This document shows positions 24,822 to 33,968 of a stretch of 64,000 nucleotides of DNA, in pieces. Source of the stretch: Poritiphilus flavus (GTDB lineage: Bacteria > Bacteroidota > Bacteroidia > Flavobacteriales > Flavobacteriaceae). Both the position numbers and the translations under genes were made by a program. Below the pieces are notes generated by a model, which had not been told where the DNA came from, made no database searches, and saw only the letters and a program-made list of their open reading frames with translations. The stretch lies in contig NZ_WXYO01000001.1 in assembly GCF_009901585.1 (NCBI RefSeq), forward strand, positions 558,001-622,000, read 5' to 3'. Every line of letters begins with the position of its first letter. Position 1 is the stretch's first letter.

Positions 24822-25556
24822 ATGTTGGAAGCAGTTATAGTAGATGACGAAATAAAAGCGCTACAAAGTCTATCCTGGGAGCTTACGAATTTTAGTGATG
24901 AGATCAACGTAGTAGCTTCCTTTACAGATCCCTTCGAGGCATTGACCTATCTGGATGGGCATACCCCCGATTGTTTGTTTTTAGACATAGAAATGCCCAC
25001 CATGGACGGATTTCAGTTCATACAAAAACTGAAAAACAAGGATTTCCCGGTGGTGATCACCACGGCTTACAACCAGTACGCCATTAAGGCCCTGAAGAAC
25101 GAGGCTATAGATTATCTTTTAAAGCCGATAGATACAGACGATCTAAAGGATACCATAACCAAGATCAAGAAGTTTAACGCTAAGAACTATACGGCGGAAA
25201 GGCTGGAAAAGATACTGTTGAATTTCAATTCCAACCCCATTCATAAAAAGATCACCCTGAATACGGATGGCAAATTGCTATTTTTAGAGAGCGATGAAGT
25301 ACTTTACGCCGAATCTGATGGAAATTACAGTACCATTTACCTGGTAGACGGGCAAAAAATAGTACTTACCAAAAAGCTCAAGGAAGTTAACGAGCTATTG
25401 CCAAGCGATTCCTTTTTCAGGATTCACAATTCCTACATTATTAATCTTACCAAAATTAAAGAGTTTCTAAAGACAGATGGTTATGTGGTACTTCAATCCA
25501 ACCACAAAATACCAGTTTCACGCCAGAAGAAATCGGATTTTCTGGATCTGATATAA
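24822..25556 (+). CDS. LytTR-family response regulator
   Basis: This 244-residue regulator has a receiver domain (1-120) with Asp8/Asp9, the phosphorylated Asp55 in FLDIEMPTMDGF, Thr80/81 and Lys101 (YLLKPID). The C-terminal LytTR DNA-binding domain (about 145-244) includes VLYAESDGNYSTIYL, FFRIHNSYIINL and KIPVSRQKKSDFLD. Such domains bind paired direct repeats about 21 bases apart, which is just what operators A and B show. It is 9 bases upstream of its sensor kinase gene. It probably controls the operons starting at 23160 and 24451. Confidence 0.93.
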   Translation: MLEAVIVDDEIKALQSLSWELTNFSDEINVVASFTDPFEALTYLDGHTPDCLFLDIEMPTMDGFQFIQKLKNKDFPVVITTAYNQYAIKALKNEAIDYLLKPIDTDDLKDTITKIKKFNAKNYTAERLEKILLNFNSNPIHKKITLNTDGKLLFLESDEVLYAESDGNYSTIYLVDGQKIVLTKKLKEVNELLPSDSFFRIHNSYIINLTKIKEFLKTDGYVVLQSNHKIPVSRQKKSDFLDLI

Positions 25557-25565
25557 TTTCCTTTT

Positions 25566-27500
25566 ATGCGGTTGTCACGAACAAAGTTCCTCCCTTTTGC
25601 CGTTGGCCTGCTCCTGCCTTTTAGTGTTTTCAGCCAGGGCGTTCCAGCTGATTTCCGCAAGGCCGCGGACAGCCTTATTGAGGCTGGTCCCAGAACCTAT
25701 AAGGAGATCAATGATGTGTTGAGGCCCAACCGGCGGGATACCGTCCTGATGAAATACTTCGTCAAAGAAGCCACCAAAAGCAACTATCTGGACGGGCTGG
25801 CATATGCCTATAACCAGTTTGGAACCCGCTACCGCAATCTTTCCGATTTTTCCAGGGCTATTGAATACCACCAGATGGGACTGGATGCCGCTGTTGAAGC
25901 AGACAATACCGAGTTCAGGATCTTTAGCCTGAATATGCTGGGCGTGGTCTACCGAAGAATGGATGCCATTAAAACGGCGCTGGATTACAGCCAGGAAGCC
26001 CTGGAGCTTGCCGAGACTATTGAAAGTCCTTCGGAAGGTATCAAAAGAAGCATCAACGTCTCGCACAATAGTATCGGTAATATCTATCAGACCTTAAGAC
26101 AGTGTGACCTGGCCATAGAGCAATTCAAAAAGTCCATGGAACTGGAGGCGGAGCTCAACAATACGAGGGGCCTTGCCGTAAATAGCCAGAACATAGGAGA
26201 ATGCCTTGAAGAACAGGGGAAACTGGATGAGGCCCTCAAATATTTCAGACAGGCCCTGGCCTATGATGAGGAGATCAATTCGGATCCGGGTAAGGCCATC
26301 TGTAAGAACAGTATTGCGCAAATCTATATCAAGCAAAATCGCCTGGTGGATGCCCTATCCATACTGGAGCCCACCCTGCTGTCCGCAGAAAAAACTGGGG
26401 ACAAACAGATCATCGTCTCGGTGCTGATCAATCTGGGTTGGGCGTTGATGGAACTGAAAAGGTTCGATGAGGCGGAAGACCATCTGAGACAAGGACTGGA
26501 TATGGCCAGAAAGCACAACCTGCCGAGGTTCATTTCCAGGAGTTATGATCTGCTTTCCGAATTAGCTAACTACAGGGGTGAATACAAGAGCGCCCTGGAC
26601 TATTTTAAGAAGGCGGAGGAGTTTGATGAAATGGTCACGAACGATCTTAACCTCAGTTATGTCAATGACGTGATCATTCGCTATGACACCGAAAAAAAGA
26701 ACAACCAGATCGAGGCGCTGGCCAAGCAAAATGAGATCGTTAGGTTAAAACTGCGGAGGAATCAGAACACTTTGCTGGTAAGTGCTTTATTGCTGGCCCT
26801 CTTTACCCTGATCCTCTATATTCTATACCGTCAATACCAGTTAAAAAGCGAGAAAAAGATGCTTACACTGGAGCAGAGCATGCTGCGTAGCCAGATGAAC
26901 CCCCATTTTTTGTTCAATTCACTGAACTCCATCAAACTATACATCATCAATAACGAAAAAAAGAATGCGGTTCATTACCTCAACAAATTTTCCAAACTGG
27001 TCCGAAAGATCCTGGAGGCCTCTTCCCTCAAAGAGATACCCCTGGCGGAAGAGTTGGAGACGGTAGAACTGTATATGAATATTGAAAACATCAGGTTTTC
27101 CAACGAAATTCAATTTGAGATCAAAGTAGACGAAGGTATTGATCCTCATATCATCAAGATACCTTCCCTGATTCTGCAACCCTTTTTAGAAAATGCCCTC
27201 TGGCACGGGCTTTCCTCCAAAGAAGGTGAAAAACGCATATTGTTAAGGGTCGCTCATGAAAAGAAAGGCTTTATTTCAATCTCCATTGAGGACAATGGGG
27301 TGGGCCGGGAAGCCGCAGAGAGGCTCAAGGCAAGCAAAGTGTTGAAACGGAAATCGGTCGGAATTGACATTACGAAAGAACGTCTTGCGAACTTTTCAAA
27401 AGACTATCAGAACTCTTTTGACGTGACCATCGAGGATCTCTTTTGCGATGATGGCCGGGCGGCGGGTACCCGTGTAAACCTGAGCATTCCTACGATTTAG
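25566..27500 (+). CDS. TPR sensor histidine kinase, LytS type
   Basis: This 644-residue kinase has a signal peptide (ends near VFSQG), a periplasmic region of about six to eight TPR repeats (about 60-380), one membrane helix (about 400-421) and a short coil. The kinase domain is of the His_kinase (LytS) class: MNPHFLFNSLNS with phosphorylated His447, ILQPFLENALWHGL as the N box and DNGVG as the G box. The TPR sensor suggests that it senses a periplasmic protein or peptide. Its last 11 bases overlap the 3' end of the convergent DUF3109 gene. Confidence 0.92.
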   Translation: MRLSRTKFLPFAVGLLLPFSVFSQGVPADFRKAADSLIEAGPRTYKEINDVLRPNRRDTVLMKYFVKEATKSNYLDGLAYAYNQFGTRYRNLSDFSRAIEYHQMGLDAAVEADNTEFRIFSLNMLGVVYRRMDAIKTALDYSQEALELAETIESPSEGIKRSINVSHNSIGNIYQTLRQCDLAIEQFKKSMELEAELNNTRGLAVNSQNIGECLEEQGKLDEALKYFRQALAYDEEINSDPGKAICKNSIAQIYIKQNRLVDALSILEPTLLSAEKTGDKQIIVSVLINLGWALMELKRFDEAEDHLRQGLDMARKHNLPRFISRSYDLLSELANYRGEYKSALDYFKKAEEFDEMVTNDLNLSYVNDVIIRYDTEKKNNQIEALAKQNEIVRLKLRRNQNTLLVSALLLALFTLILYILYRQYQLKSEKKMLTLEQSMLRSQMNPHFLFNSLNSIKLYIINNEKKNAVHYLNKFSKLVRKILEASSLKEIPLAEELETVELYMNIENIRFSNEIQFEIKVDEGIDPHIIKIPSLILQPFLENALWHGLSSKEGEKRILLRVAHEKKGFISISIEDNGVGREAAERLKASKVLKRKSVGIDITKERLANFSKDYQNSFDVTIEDLFCDDGRAAGTRVNLSIPTI

Positions 27501-28062
27501 ATAAGGACTTGGCCACCTCCTCTAATTCTTTGTACCACTTTTCACCAAATTTCCGCACCAGGGCTTCTTTAACGAATTTGTAAATAGGCACTTGTAGCTC
27601 TGTTCCCAGGGCGCAAGCCGGATCGCATATTTGCCATTTGTGGTAGTTCACGGCGGTTAGTTTGGAGTATTCTTTCACCCGAACCGGATAAAGATGGCAG
27701 GAAACGGGTTTTTTCCAGCTGGTGGCCCCTTGGTCGTAGGCCTCTTCCAGGCCGCATTTGGCAATACCGGATGGGGAGAAGGTTACATAAGCGCATTCGC
27801 TACCATTTACGAGTGGGGTTTCCCATTCTCCATCATCGCCCTTTACAAAACAACCTTGTTCCTCAATTGCCGCTGCTCCTTCGGGCCGCAGAAAGGGTTT
27901 TATATCCTTAAAGATATCAACCAGGATCTCTGTTTCACTATCTTCCAGGGGGGCGCCGGCCTCCCCGTCTACACAACAGGCCCCTTTGCAGGCATTGAGA
28001 TTACAGACAAAGTCGTTCTCAATGATCTCCTCGGATACGATGCAATTTCCCAACTGAAACAT
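27490..28062 (-). CDS. DUF3109 family protein
   Basis: This 190-residue cytoplasmic protein has a cysteine-rich start CNLNACKGACCVDGEAGAPL, further cysteines in GCFVKG and KCGLEEAY, CHLYPVRV, and QICDPAC. These match the DUF3109 family, related to the YkgJ-type zinc/iron-chelating domain. Role unknown. It overlaps the end of the sensor kinase gene on the opposite strand by 11 bases. It has a full-consensus promoter, divergent from that of marC-like gene 28181. Confidence 0.86.
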   Translation of the reverse strand: MFQLGNCIVSEEIIENDFVCNLNACKGACCVDGEAGAPLEDSETEILVDIFKDIKPFLRPEGAAAIEEQGCFVKGDDGEWETPLVNGSECAYVTFSPSGIAKCGLEEAYDQGATSWKKPVSCHLYPVRVKEYSKLTAVNYHKWQICDPACALGTELQVPIYKFVKEALVRKFGEKWYKELEEVAKSLSKS

Positions 28063-28081
28063 AAGCTGATGCTATAGGCCT

Positions 28082-28114
28082 CAAATATACTTCTTTGCCT
28101 ATAAATATGTACAA
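28082..28114 (-). promoter_or_regulatory. Promoter of the DUF3109 gene
   Basis: On the minus strand TTG (28114-28112), 22 bases, then TATATTTG (28089-28082) match TTG-N17..23-TAnnTTTG completely. The ATG is about 19 bases downstream. Confidence 0.6.
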
Positions 28115-28135
28115 AATTAAATGCGATCAGCATGC

Positions 28136-28165
28136 TTGAAACCGCTCTTAAATGACGTAAATTTG
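28136..28165 (+). promoter_or_regulatory. Promoter of the MarC-family operon
   Basis: TTG (28136-28138), 19 bases, TAAATTTG (28158-28165) match the consensus. This places transcription start near 28172 and shows that an in-frame ATG at 28121 cannot be the usual start. Confidence 0.62.
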
Positions 28166-28180
28166 CCGCTTTCTAAAATT

Positions 28181-28768
28181 ATGGTGATGCGCTTAAGTTT
28201 TAAAGAAATCATTACAGCCGGAATGATCCTTTTCGCGGTGATCGATATTTTGGGAAGTATCCCTATTGTTATCAGTCTAAGGGAGAAGGCGGGACGAATT
28301 CAATCCGGTAAAGCTTCTATTGTGGCTGCCTGTATAATGGTCGCTTTCCTCTTCATTGGAGAGGAGATCCTCAATCTTATCGGGATCGATGTGAATTCAT
28401 TTGCGGTCGCGGGTGCCTTTGTACTGTTCTTTCTGGCACTGGAGATGATCCTGGGAATTACCTTGTACAAGGATAGCGAACCCGAAAGTGCTTCAATAGT
28501 TCCTTTGGCCTTCCCTATGATTGCCGGGGCGGGGACCATGACCACCCTTTTATCCCTAAGAGCAGAATTCCGGGTGGAGAATATCATTGTGGCCATAATT
28601 GTAAACATTATTTTTGTGTATCTTGTATTGAAATCCTCCAGCCGTATAGAAAGGGTTTTAGGCAAGAATGGTTTAAGTATTTTCCGAAAGGTCTTTGGGG
28701 TTATACTACTGGCCATTGCAGTAAAACTTTTTACGGCTAATATCAATCAGTTAATCGCCCTCAAATGA
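28181..28768 (+). CDS. MarC/YhgN family membrane protein
   Basis: The frame is open from 28121, but the promoter covers that part; ATG 28181 (or 28187) gives 195 residues with six hydrophobic segments. Family blocks include AVIDILGSIPIVISL near the start, AFPMIAGAGTMTTLLSL in the middle and ILLAIAVKLFTANI at the end. MarC proteins are inner-membrane proteins of unknown transport role. The stop overlaps the next start by 4 bases. Confidence 0.88.
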   Translation: MVMRLSFKEIITAGMILFAVIDILGSIPIVISLREKAGRIQSGKASIVAACIMVAFLFIGEEILNLIGIDVNSFAVAGAFVLFFLALEMILGITLYKDSEPESASIVPLAFPMIAGAGTMTTLLSLRAEFRVENIIVAIIVNIIFVYLVLKSSSRIERVLGKNGLSIFRKVFGVILLAIAVKLFTANINQLIALK

Positions 28769-28968
28769 ACAGAATTTTAACCGCGGTGCTAATTGTCCTG
28801 GCTATTGGATTAATGGCCTATAACACCACCCTAGTAAACTTTCAGGATCCCTTTGCCGGGGAAAGTACAGTCGCTATGATCGGTATTCTTGCGCCACTTT
28901 GTGCCATTGTGCTACTGCTTATTTTTATCACCTCAAAAAAGATCCAGAAGAAGGTGGAAAAAGATTAG
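28765..28968 (+). CDS. Small two-span membrane protein
   Basis: This 67-residue protein has two hydrophobic segments (about 4-24 and 37-57) and a basic tail. It starts within the last codons of the MarC-like gene (ATGA overlap), so it is translationally coupled. This pairing suggests a partner of MarC. No family is recognised. Confidence 0.7.
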   Translation: MNRILTAVLIVLAIGLMAYNTTLVNFQDPFAGESTVAMIGILAPLCAIVLLLIFITSKKIQKKVEKD

Positions 28969-29031
28969 GTAAAGATCCCTGCCTGCTGTCCGCCAGGTTC
29001 CCTAATGTCTAAAAAATAAAAATGGTAATCC

Positions 29032-30654
29032 CTAGTTCTGGGCTTCAATCTGATCCGCTTCGCGTTGCTGAATGGTGGGTCGGTCTAATTCCATCACCTT
29101 CTGAAGCATCCGGTCTCCCGCGGACTTTATTTTGGCGTGCAGGTTAGGAGAGAATAGTTGTTCTGCGAAGGCGGCCTTCAGATAGAGCTTCAACTTCTCC
29201 TCGTGGTCGTAGAAATTCATCTTGATATTCGCGTTGATCGCATAGTCGACAAATTGTTCAAACAGGATGTCGTCTACCCTGAATTCCTCTATAAATGCAT
29301 CCCTTGTAAAATTGGAGTACCGCTTGCGGTCCTCTTCCAGGTGTTCAAAAACAAAACGAGACATAAATCCAAGGCTTTCCATGCTTTCCACAGCCTCTTC
29401 TTCGTTGGTCCCTATAGGCACAAATACGTCCGGAATTATTCCGCCTCCCCCGTATACGGTTTTGCCTTTAGGGGTGGTAAACTTTAAAGAGTCCGCAACC
29501 TTGATGCTATCTACTGAAACCAGTTCTCCACTGTGGTATCTGTCTGTAAATTTCTGATAGTAGTCCTTGCTACCATTCTGATAATCCTTCTGGATAGACC
29601 GGCCTGTAGGAGTGTAGTACCTTGAAACCGTTAGCCTTACCGCTGAACCATCTCCCAACTCCATTTCACGCTGCACCAGACCTTTACCAAAGGACCGTCT
29701 TCCCAGAATAGTCCCTATATCGTTGTCCTGCAGTGCCCCTGCAATGATCTCACTGGCCGAGGCAGAGCGCTCGTTGATCAGGACATAGACCGGCTTGTTC
29801 TCAAAATTTCCCTTACGGGTCGCGAAGGTTTTGTCTATCTGACCTTTTTTGTTCTTGGTAAAAAGTATAAGTTTTCCATCTGGCAGGAATTCATCCGCCA
29901 TTTGCTCCGCAATACCGAGATAACCACCAGGGTTATCCCTTAAATCCAGGGTCAATTTAGTGGCTCCGTACTGCTGTAATGCCCTTAAGGCATGTGTAAA
30001 CTCATTATAGGTGCTCTCGGCAAATCGGTTGATCTTGATATAACCCATATCCGGGGTAAGCATATAATACGCTTCCACACTCTTAATGGGGATGCGGTCC
30101 CTTCTCAGGTTCACGGTAAAGGTACGGTCTTCGGTCTTTCGGTAGACCTTGAGCTCCACGGAGGTGCCAATCTTCCCCTTGAGCCGGTTTACAATCGCAT
30201 CGCTGGACAATCCCTGCCCGTAAAGGGTGTCTTTATCCGCCATCAGTATACGGTCTCCGGGTTTAATGCCTTTTAAGAAGCTGGGACCGTTCTCTATGGT
30301 GCGTATTACCGTAATGGTATCTTTGTAAGGATAAAAGTTGATCCCGATACCTACAAAATCTCCCTTCATATTCTCGGCAACCTTTGCCATTTCGCCCCTG
30401 GGAATGTATACGGAATGCGGATCAAGTTTATCCAGGATATTATTTACCGTGACATCCACAATACTATCCGTATTGATCTCATCCACGTACTCATAATCAA
30501 TATAATCAATAAGCCTGTTGAGCTTATCTTTCTTGGAGTTTGTGGTAAAGAGTTTCTCAGGGCTGTCATTGAAGTGTAGCTTTCCCCCCACGAAAATCCC
30601 TAAGGCCAAGGCCAGGGCAATAACGGTTGGCCATATATAATACGATCTTTTCAT
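29032..30654 (-). CDS. S41 family C-terminal processing peptidase
   Basis: This 540-residue protein has an N-terminal membrane anchor (about 6-25), a helical region, a PDZ domain (about 100-175) and the S41 protease core. SASAS at 297-301 contains the catalytic serine and SFGKG (321-325) the catalytic lysine Lys324. Family members trim periplasmic proteins after C-terminal tags. Its start overlaps the end of the dCMP deaminase gene by 4 bases, an arrangement seen in other Flavobacteriaceae. Confidence 0.92.
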   Translation of the reverse strand: MKRSYYIWPTVIALALALGIFVGGKLHFNDSPEKLFTTNSKKDKLNRLIDYIDYEYVDEINTDSIVDVTVNNILDKLDPHSVYIPRGEMAKVAENMKGDFVGIGINFYPYKDTITVIRTIENGPSFLKGIKPGDRILMADKDTLYGQGLSSDAIVNRLKGKIGTSVELKVYRKTEDRTFTVNLRRDRIPIKSVEAYYMLTPDMGYIKINRFAESTYNEFTHALRALQQYGATKLTLDLRDNPGGYLGIAEQMADEFLPDGKLILFTKNKKGQIDKTFATRKGNFENKPVYVLINERSASASEIIAGALQDNDIGTILGRRSFGKGLVQREMELGDGSAVRLTVSRYYTPTGRSIQKDYQNGSKDYYQKFTDRYHSGELVSVDSIKVADSLKFTTPKGKTVYGGGGIIPDVFVPIGTNEEEAVESMESLGFMSRFVFEHLEEDRKRYSNFTRDAFIEEFRVDDILFEQFVDYAINANIKMNFYDHEEKLKLYLKAAFAEQLFSPNLHAKIKSAGDRMLQKVMELDRPTIQQREADQIEAQN

Positions 30655-31109
30655 TCGAACTCCTTAATTTCTACACCCGGGCTATCAATAACAGGCAGAT
30701 GCAATAACTCAACACCGGCCCTTTCCAGAAATCGCAATCCGGATTCATCCTTGTAGGCCTTTTGGTATACCACACGTTTTATGCCAGACTGGTGAATGAG
30801 TTTGCTACATTCCCTGCAAGGGGAAAGGGTTATGTAAAGGGTAGCTCCTTCGCAGGATTGTGTAGACGAGGCTACTTTGGAAATAGCATTGGCCTCTGCA
30901 TGAAGTACATACCATTTGGTGTACCCCTCCTCATCTTCACAAAAATTTTCAAAACCCGTTGGGGTTCCGTTATAGCCATCCGAAATGATCATTCGGTCCT
31001 TTACGATAATAGCTCCTACCTGCTTTCGTTTGCAATACGACAGTTTCCCCCATTCATATGCCATTCTCAAATAGGCTTTATCGTATTTTTCCTGTTTACT
31101 CTCCTTCAT
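30651..31109 (-). CDS. dCMP deaminase
   Basis: This 152-residue zinc enzyme deaminates dCMP to dUMP for thymidylate synthesis. The zinc site is H70-A-E72 (HAEANA) and P97-C98-x-x-C101 (SPCREC). The N-terminal KRKQVGAIIVKD and NGTPTGFENFCED match ComEB-type deoxycytidylate deaminases. It is coupled to the downstream protease gene by a 4-base overlap. A 12-base palindrome AGCAGGCCTGCT lies at 31126-31137, just upstream. Confidence 0.9.
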   Translation of the reverse strand: MKESKQEKYDKAYLRMAYEWGKLSYCKRKQVGAIIVKDRMIISDGYNGTPTGFENFCEDEEGYTKWYVLHAEANAISKVASSTQSCEGATLYITLSPCRECSKLIHQSGIKRVVYQKAYKDESGLRFLERAGVELLHLPVIDSPGVEIKEFE

Positions 31110-31125
31110 TCAAACGACTTTTTCG

Positions 31126-31137
31126 AGCAGGCCTGCT
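31126..31137. repeat. 12-base palindrome before the dCMP deaminase gene
   Basis: AGCAGGCCTGCT is a perfect palindrome 17-28 bases before the start codon. It could be an operator; nothing else supports this. Confidence 0.2.
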
Positions 31138-31217
31138 TGTATATTGCAGCCAAGCCACTAAGATACCCGCTTTGGCATAGCCTAACAAACCCTAAACGGT
31201 TAATTTTAAGTGAAATT

Positions 31218-31802
31218 CTACCAAAGGGCGGTTTTTATAGCTAAGGGTATGGTAATTAGGAAAATAAGGATACTCAGGACCCTGACAAAATACTTTTTCT
31301 TTATCCCGAGGACATCCTGAGAAATATATGCCAGACACAAAACGAACAGGATGATCAGTACCTGTGCGATCTCAATTCCCGTAGCGAAACCGAGTAATGG
31401 AATGGTCTTTTCTGTTTCCTCCGCCATTAGCATACGGAAGTAGTTTGAAAACCCAAAGCCGTGAATAAGGCCAAAAAAAATGGTAGACGCCATAAGGATA
31501 CCCATTCCCTGGTTTTCGAACTTGCCGTAAGTGGAAAAGAAGCTGAAAAGGGCGGTGATAAGTATGGTGACCGGAATCAGGAATTCAACCAGGCTAACGC
31601 TGACTTCCATTAATCCATATGCCGCAAGTGCCAGGGAAAGGCAGTGTGCCACGGTAAAAATTGTGGCCAGAATGATGGCCTTTTTCCAACTCCTGAAACC
31701 AAAGGGAGCAGCCAGCGCTATCAAAAAAAGTATATGGTCGTAGGCGGTGGGATCCAGGACATGATGAAAGCCCAGTTTGAGGTAAAACCAAAAATCTTGC
31801 AT
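31218..31802 (-). CDS. HupE/UreJ family membrane protein
   Basis: This 194-residue protein has about six hydrophobic segments. The start GFHHVLDPTAYDHILFLIAL, with His13/14, Asp23 and His24, is the HupE/UreJ signature, and GLIHGFGFS occurs in the middle. Members are thought to move nickel or cobalt, or to be secondary transporters of unknown cargo. No urease or hydrogenase genes are nearby, so the function is open. Confidence 0.85.
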   Translation of the reverse strand: MQDFWFYLKLGFHHVLDPTAYDHILFLIALAAPFGFRSWKKAIILATIFTVAHCLSLALAAYGLMEVSVSLVEFLIPVTILITALFSFFSTYGKFENQGMGILMASTIFFGLIHGFGFSNYFRMLMAEETEKTIPLLGFATGIEIAQVLIILFVLCLAYISQDVLGIKKKYFVRVLSILIFLITIPLAIKTALW

Positions 31803-31854
31803 AGAAACTATTTAAAAATACTTAGTACTGAACAGAGCTGCCAATAAGCAAAGC

Positions 31855-32586
31855 CTAAAGTCCTCTTTCCCTTTGAATTTCCTCATAAGCCTTTTGGACC
31901 TGCTTAAACTTTTCTTCAGCCCCTTTCTTGATCGCCTCATCCGCAGTATTTACCCGGTCCGGATGATATTTTTTTGCCATGGTCCTGTAGGCTTTTTTTA
32001 CTTCATCATCAGAAGCACCCTTGTCAATTTCCAAGATCTTATAGGCGTTGTCTGCAGAGCGGATGAACATCGCCTTTATACTTTCAAAATCGTGATGGCC
32101 AACGCGCAGGTATCCAGCGATCTCCCTTATTTTATCAATCTCCGGAGGGCTTACCGCACCATCCGCCTGCGCGATCCCAAACAGAAAATGCAGCAGTTGC
32201 AGTCGCACCTCATAGCGGGTTCTTTGATTTAAAAAGGCACAAATACGCTGAGCCGAGATCTCCCGCTTTTTGATGACCTCATTAAATGTCCTGAAAATGG
32301 CATTGGCCTTTTCCTTTCCGTAAGTGCTTAGAAAATACTGCCTGACGTAATCCAACTCGCGCTGGCTTACCGTTCCATCCGCCTTGATCACGATAGAGCA
32401 TAAAGACAAAAGGTGCAGTTCAAAATCTTCGGGCGAGACAGAGGTCCGGGTAAAATCCTGGAATACAGTTCGTGTATTCCCACCACTGCTAAAATTGTCC
32501 AGGAAACTTCCCACCAGGAAGCCGAGAATGGCCCCTGGGAAACGAAACAGAAAATACCCGAGAATGGCGGCGAACCACTTGATCAT
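31855..32586 (-). CDS. DjlA-like co-chaperone (TerB plus J domain)
   Basis: This 243-residue protein has an N-terminal glycine-rich hydrophobic segment (1-30), a TerB-like helical domain with two related acidic motifs ([13 protein letters not shown] and [13 protein letters not shown]), and a C-terminal J domain (181-243) with the HPD motif at 208-210. J domains stimulate the ATPase of DnaK. The anchor, TerB and J order is that of DjlA. A -7 box lies 20-27 bases upstream. Confidence 0.9.
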   Translation of the reverse strand: MIKWFAAILGYFLFRFPGAILGFLVGSFLDNFSSGGNTRTVFQDFTRTSVSPEDFELHLLSLCSIVIKADGTVSQRELDYVRQYFLSTYGKEKANAIFRTFNEVIKKREISAQRICAFLNQRTRYEVRLQLLHFLFGIAQADGAVSPPEIDKIREIAGYLRVGHHDFESIKAMFIRSADNAYKILEIDKGASDDEVKKAYRTMAKKYHPDRVNTADEAIKKGAEEKFKQVQKAYEEIQRERGL

Positions 32587-32605
32587 GTGTATTAAAAAAT
32601 TTTGC

Positions 32606-32613
32606 CAAAGATA
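32606..32613 (-). promoter_or_regulatory. -7 box for the DjlA-like gene
   Basis: The minus strand reads TATCTTTG, a perfect TAnnTTTG, 20-27 bases before the start codon. No TTG occurs at the expected distance. Confidence 0.35.
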
Positions 32614-32657
32614 GGACTTTAAGCTCTAAAAGAAACTTGCAGTGCCAGGATAAGGTA

Positions 32658-32690
32658 TTGCAAAAAAATAAGACAAATTGGTTATCTTTG
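32658..32690 (+). promoter_or_regulatory. Promoter of the bacilliredoxin gene
   Basis: TTG (32658-32660), 22 bases, TATCTTTG (32683-32690) match the Bacteroidota consensus fully. The ATG at 32713 is 23 bases after the -7 box. Confidence 0.62.
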
Positions 32691-32712
32691 TAATTCTAAA
32701 AAAAATAAGTTT

Positions 32713-33123
32713 ATGTATCCTGCAGAATTAGTAAAACCTATGCGTGAAGACCTGGCAGTAGCCGGTTTTAACGAATTATATACAGCCGAGGAGGTAGAAA
32801 AGGCTATAAAACAAAAAGGCACTACCCTGGTTGTGGTAAACTCTGTTTGCGGTTGTGCAGCTGCGAATGCCAGACCAGGAGCTAAAATGAGTTTGCAAAA
32901 CGAAAAAACCCCGGATCATCTGATCACGGTTTTTGCCGGTGTAGATACCGAAGCCGTGAATGCGGCCAGAGACCTGATGATCCCATTTCCACCTTCTTCG
33001 CCCAGTATGGCCTTATTCAGGGATGGGGAATTGGTGCACATGATAGAAAGGCATCATATCGAGGGACGTCCGGCAGAACTCATAGCCGAAAACCTTACGG
33101 AGGCGTATAACGAATTTTGTTAA
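32713..33123 (+). CDS. BrxA/BrxB family bacilliredoxin
   Basis: This 136-residue thioredoxin-fold protein has the active-site CGC at residues 46-48 (VVNSVCGCAAANARPG). Bacilliredoxins remove bacillithiol from oxidised proteins, and their presence suggests that this bacterium makes bacillithiol, as many Bacteroidota do. The family's RHHIEGR-type segment is present (ERHHIEGRPAELIAENL). It is followed by a terminator and lies alone. Confidence 0.92.
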   Translation: MYPAELVKPMREDLAVAGFNELYTAEEVEKAIKQKGTTLVVVNSVCGCAAANARPGAKMSLQNEKTPDHLITVFAGVDTEAVNAARDLMIPFPPSSPSMALFRDGELVHMIERHHIEGRPAELIAENLTEAYNEFC

Positions 33124-33176
33124 TACGCCGGTCCAGGGAACCCGAAATTCCTTTGACGTAAAAACATTGTGCAAAG

Positions 33177-33200
33177 ACCGCTCTTAATGGGCGGTTTTTT
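33177..33200 (+). terminator. Terminator of the bacilliredoxin gene
   Basis: ACCGCTC (33177-33183) pairs with GGGCGGT (33189-33195), with one G-U pair, followed by T6. It is 53 bases after the stop. Confidence 0.7.
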
Positions 33201-33207
33201 ACTTTTG
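33200..33207 (+). promoter_or_regulatory. -7 box for plsC
   Basis: TACTTTTG is a perfect TAnnTTTG, 24-31 bases before the plsC ATG, and it directly abuts the T tract of the preceding terminator. No TTG at the right distance. Confidence 0.35.
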
Positions 33208-33230
33208 CAATACAACCTAAATTAATTCTG

Positions 33231-33968
33231 ATGCAAAAGTTCATCTCCTACCCGCTGACCGTTTTGTATTTTGTATTTTTCGGGTTGTGCCTGCTTGTAT
33301 TTCACCCCATACAATGGTTTTGTCTGAAGGTTTTTGGGTATGATGCCCACAAGAGAAGTGTAACCTGGCTTAACTGGTGCCTTATGCGCTGCACGAACTT
33401 ATTGGGAACGCGCTATACTTTTCGGAATACGCACGATCTACCTACGGACAGACCGCTGATCATCGTAGCTAACCATCAGAGCATGTACGATATCCCGCCA
33501 ATAATATGGTATTTACGGGCACATCATCCCAAGTTCGTCAGTAAGAAAGAACTGGGAAAGGGAATCCCCAGCGTTTCCTTTAATCTAAGGCATGGAGGGT
33601 CTGTATTGATAGACAGAAAAGACAGTAAGCAAGCGCTGAGAGAAATTGCCAAACTAGGGGATTATATTGAGCAAAACTGTAGAAGTGCCGTTATCTTTCC
33701 TGAGGGTACAAGAAGCAGAACAGGGCATCCTAAGCCTTTTCAGGTTACCGGCCTAAAGGTGCTGATGAAAGCCGCTCCTTCCGCAGTTGTTGTACCCATT
33801 AGCATTAACAATTCATGGAAATTATTGCGATACGGCAAGTTTCCTTACGGACTCGGAAATCACCTTACTTACGACATACACCAACCTCATGATATTACCG
33901 AGGATCACGGAACCATAATCGCAACCGTGGAGCAACAGGTGGTTAGCGGAATTACTGAATTCAAATGA
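33231..33968 (+). CDS. plsC: 1-acyl-sn-glycerol-3-phosphate acyltransferase
   Basis: This 245-residue membrane enzyme has an N-terminal hydrophobic helix (about 8-30). The catalytic HX4D motif is NHQSMYD (His82, Asp87), and the substrate-binding motif FPEGTR is at 156-161. It adds the second acyl chain to lysophosphatidic acid in phospholipid synthesis. It overlaps the following HD-domain gene by 4 bases. Confidence 0.92.
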   Translation: MQKFISYPLTVLYFVFFGLCLLVFHPIQWFCLKVFGYDAHKRSVTWLNWCLMRCTNLLGTRYTFRNTHDLPTDRPLIIVANHQSMYDIPPIIWYLRAHHPKFVSKKELGKGIPSVSFNLRHGGSVLIDRKDSKQALREIAKLGDYIEQNCRSAVIFPEGTRSRTGHPKPFQVTGLKVLMKAAPSAVVVPISINNSWKLLRYGKFPYGLGNHLTYDIHQPHDITEDHGTIIATVEQQVVSGITEFK

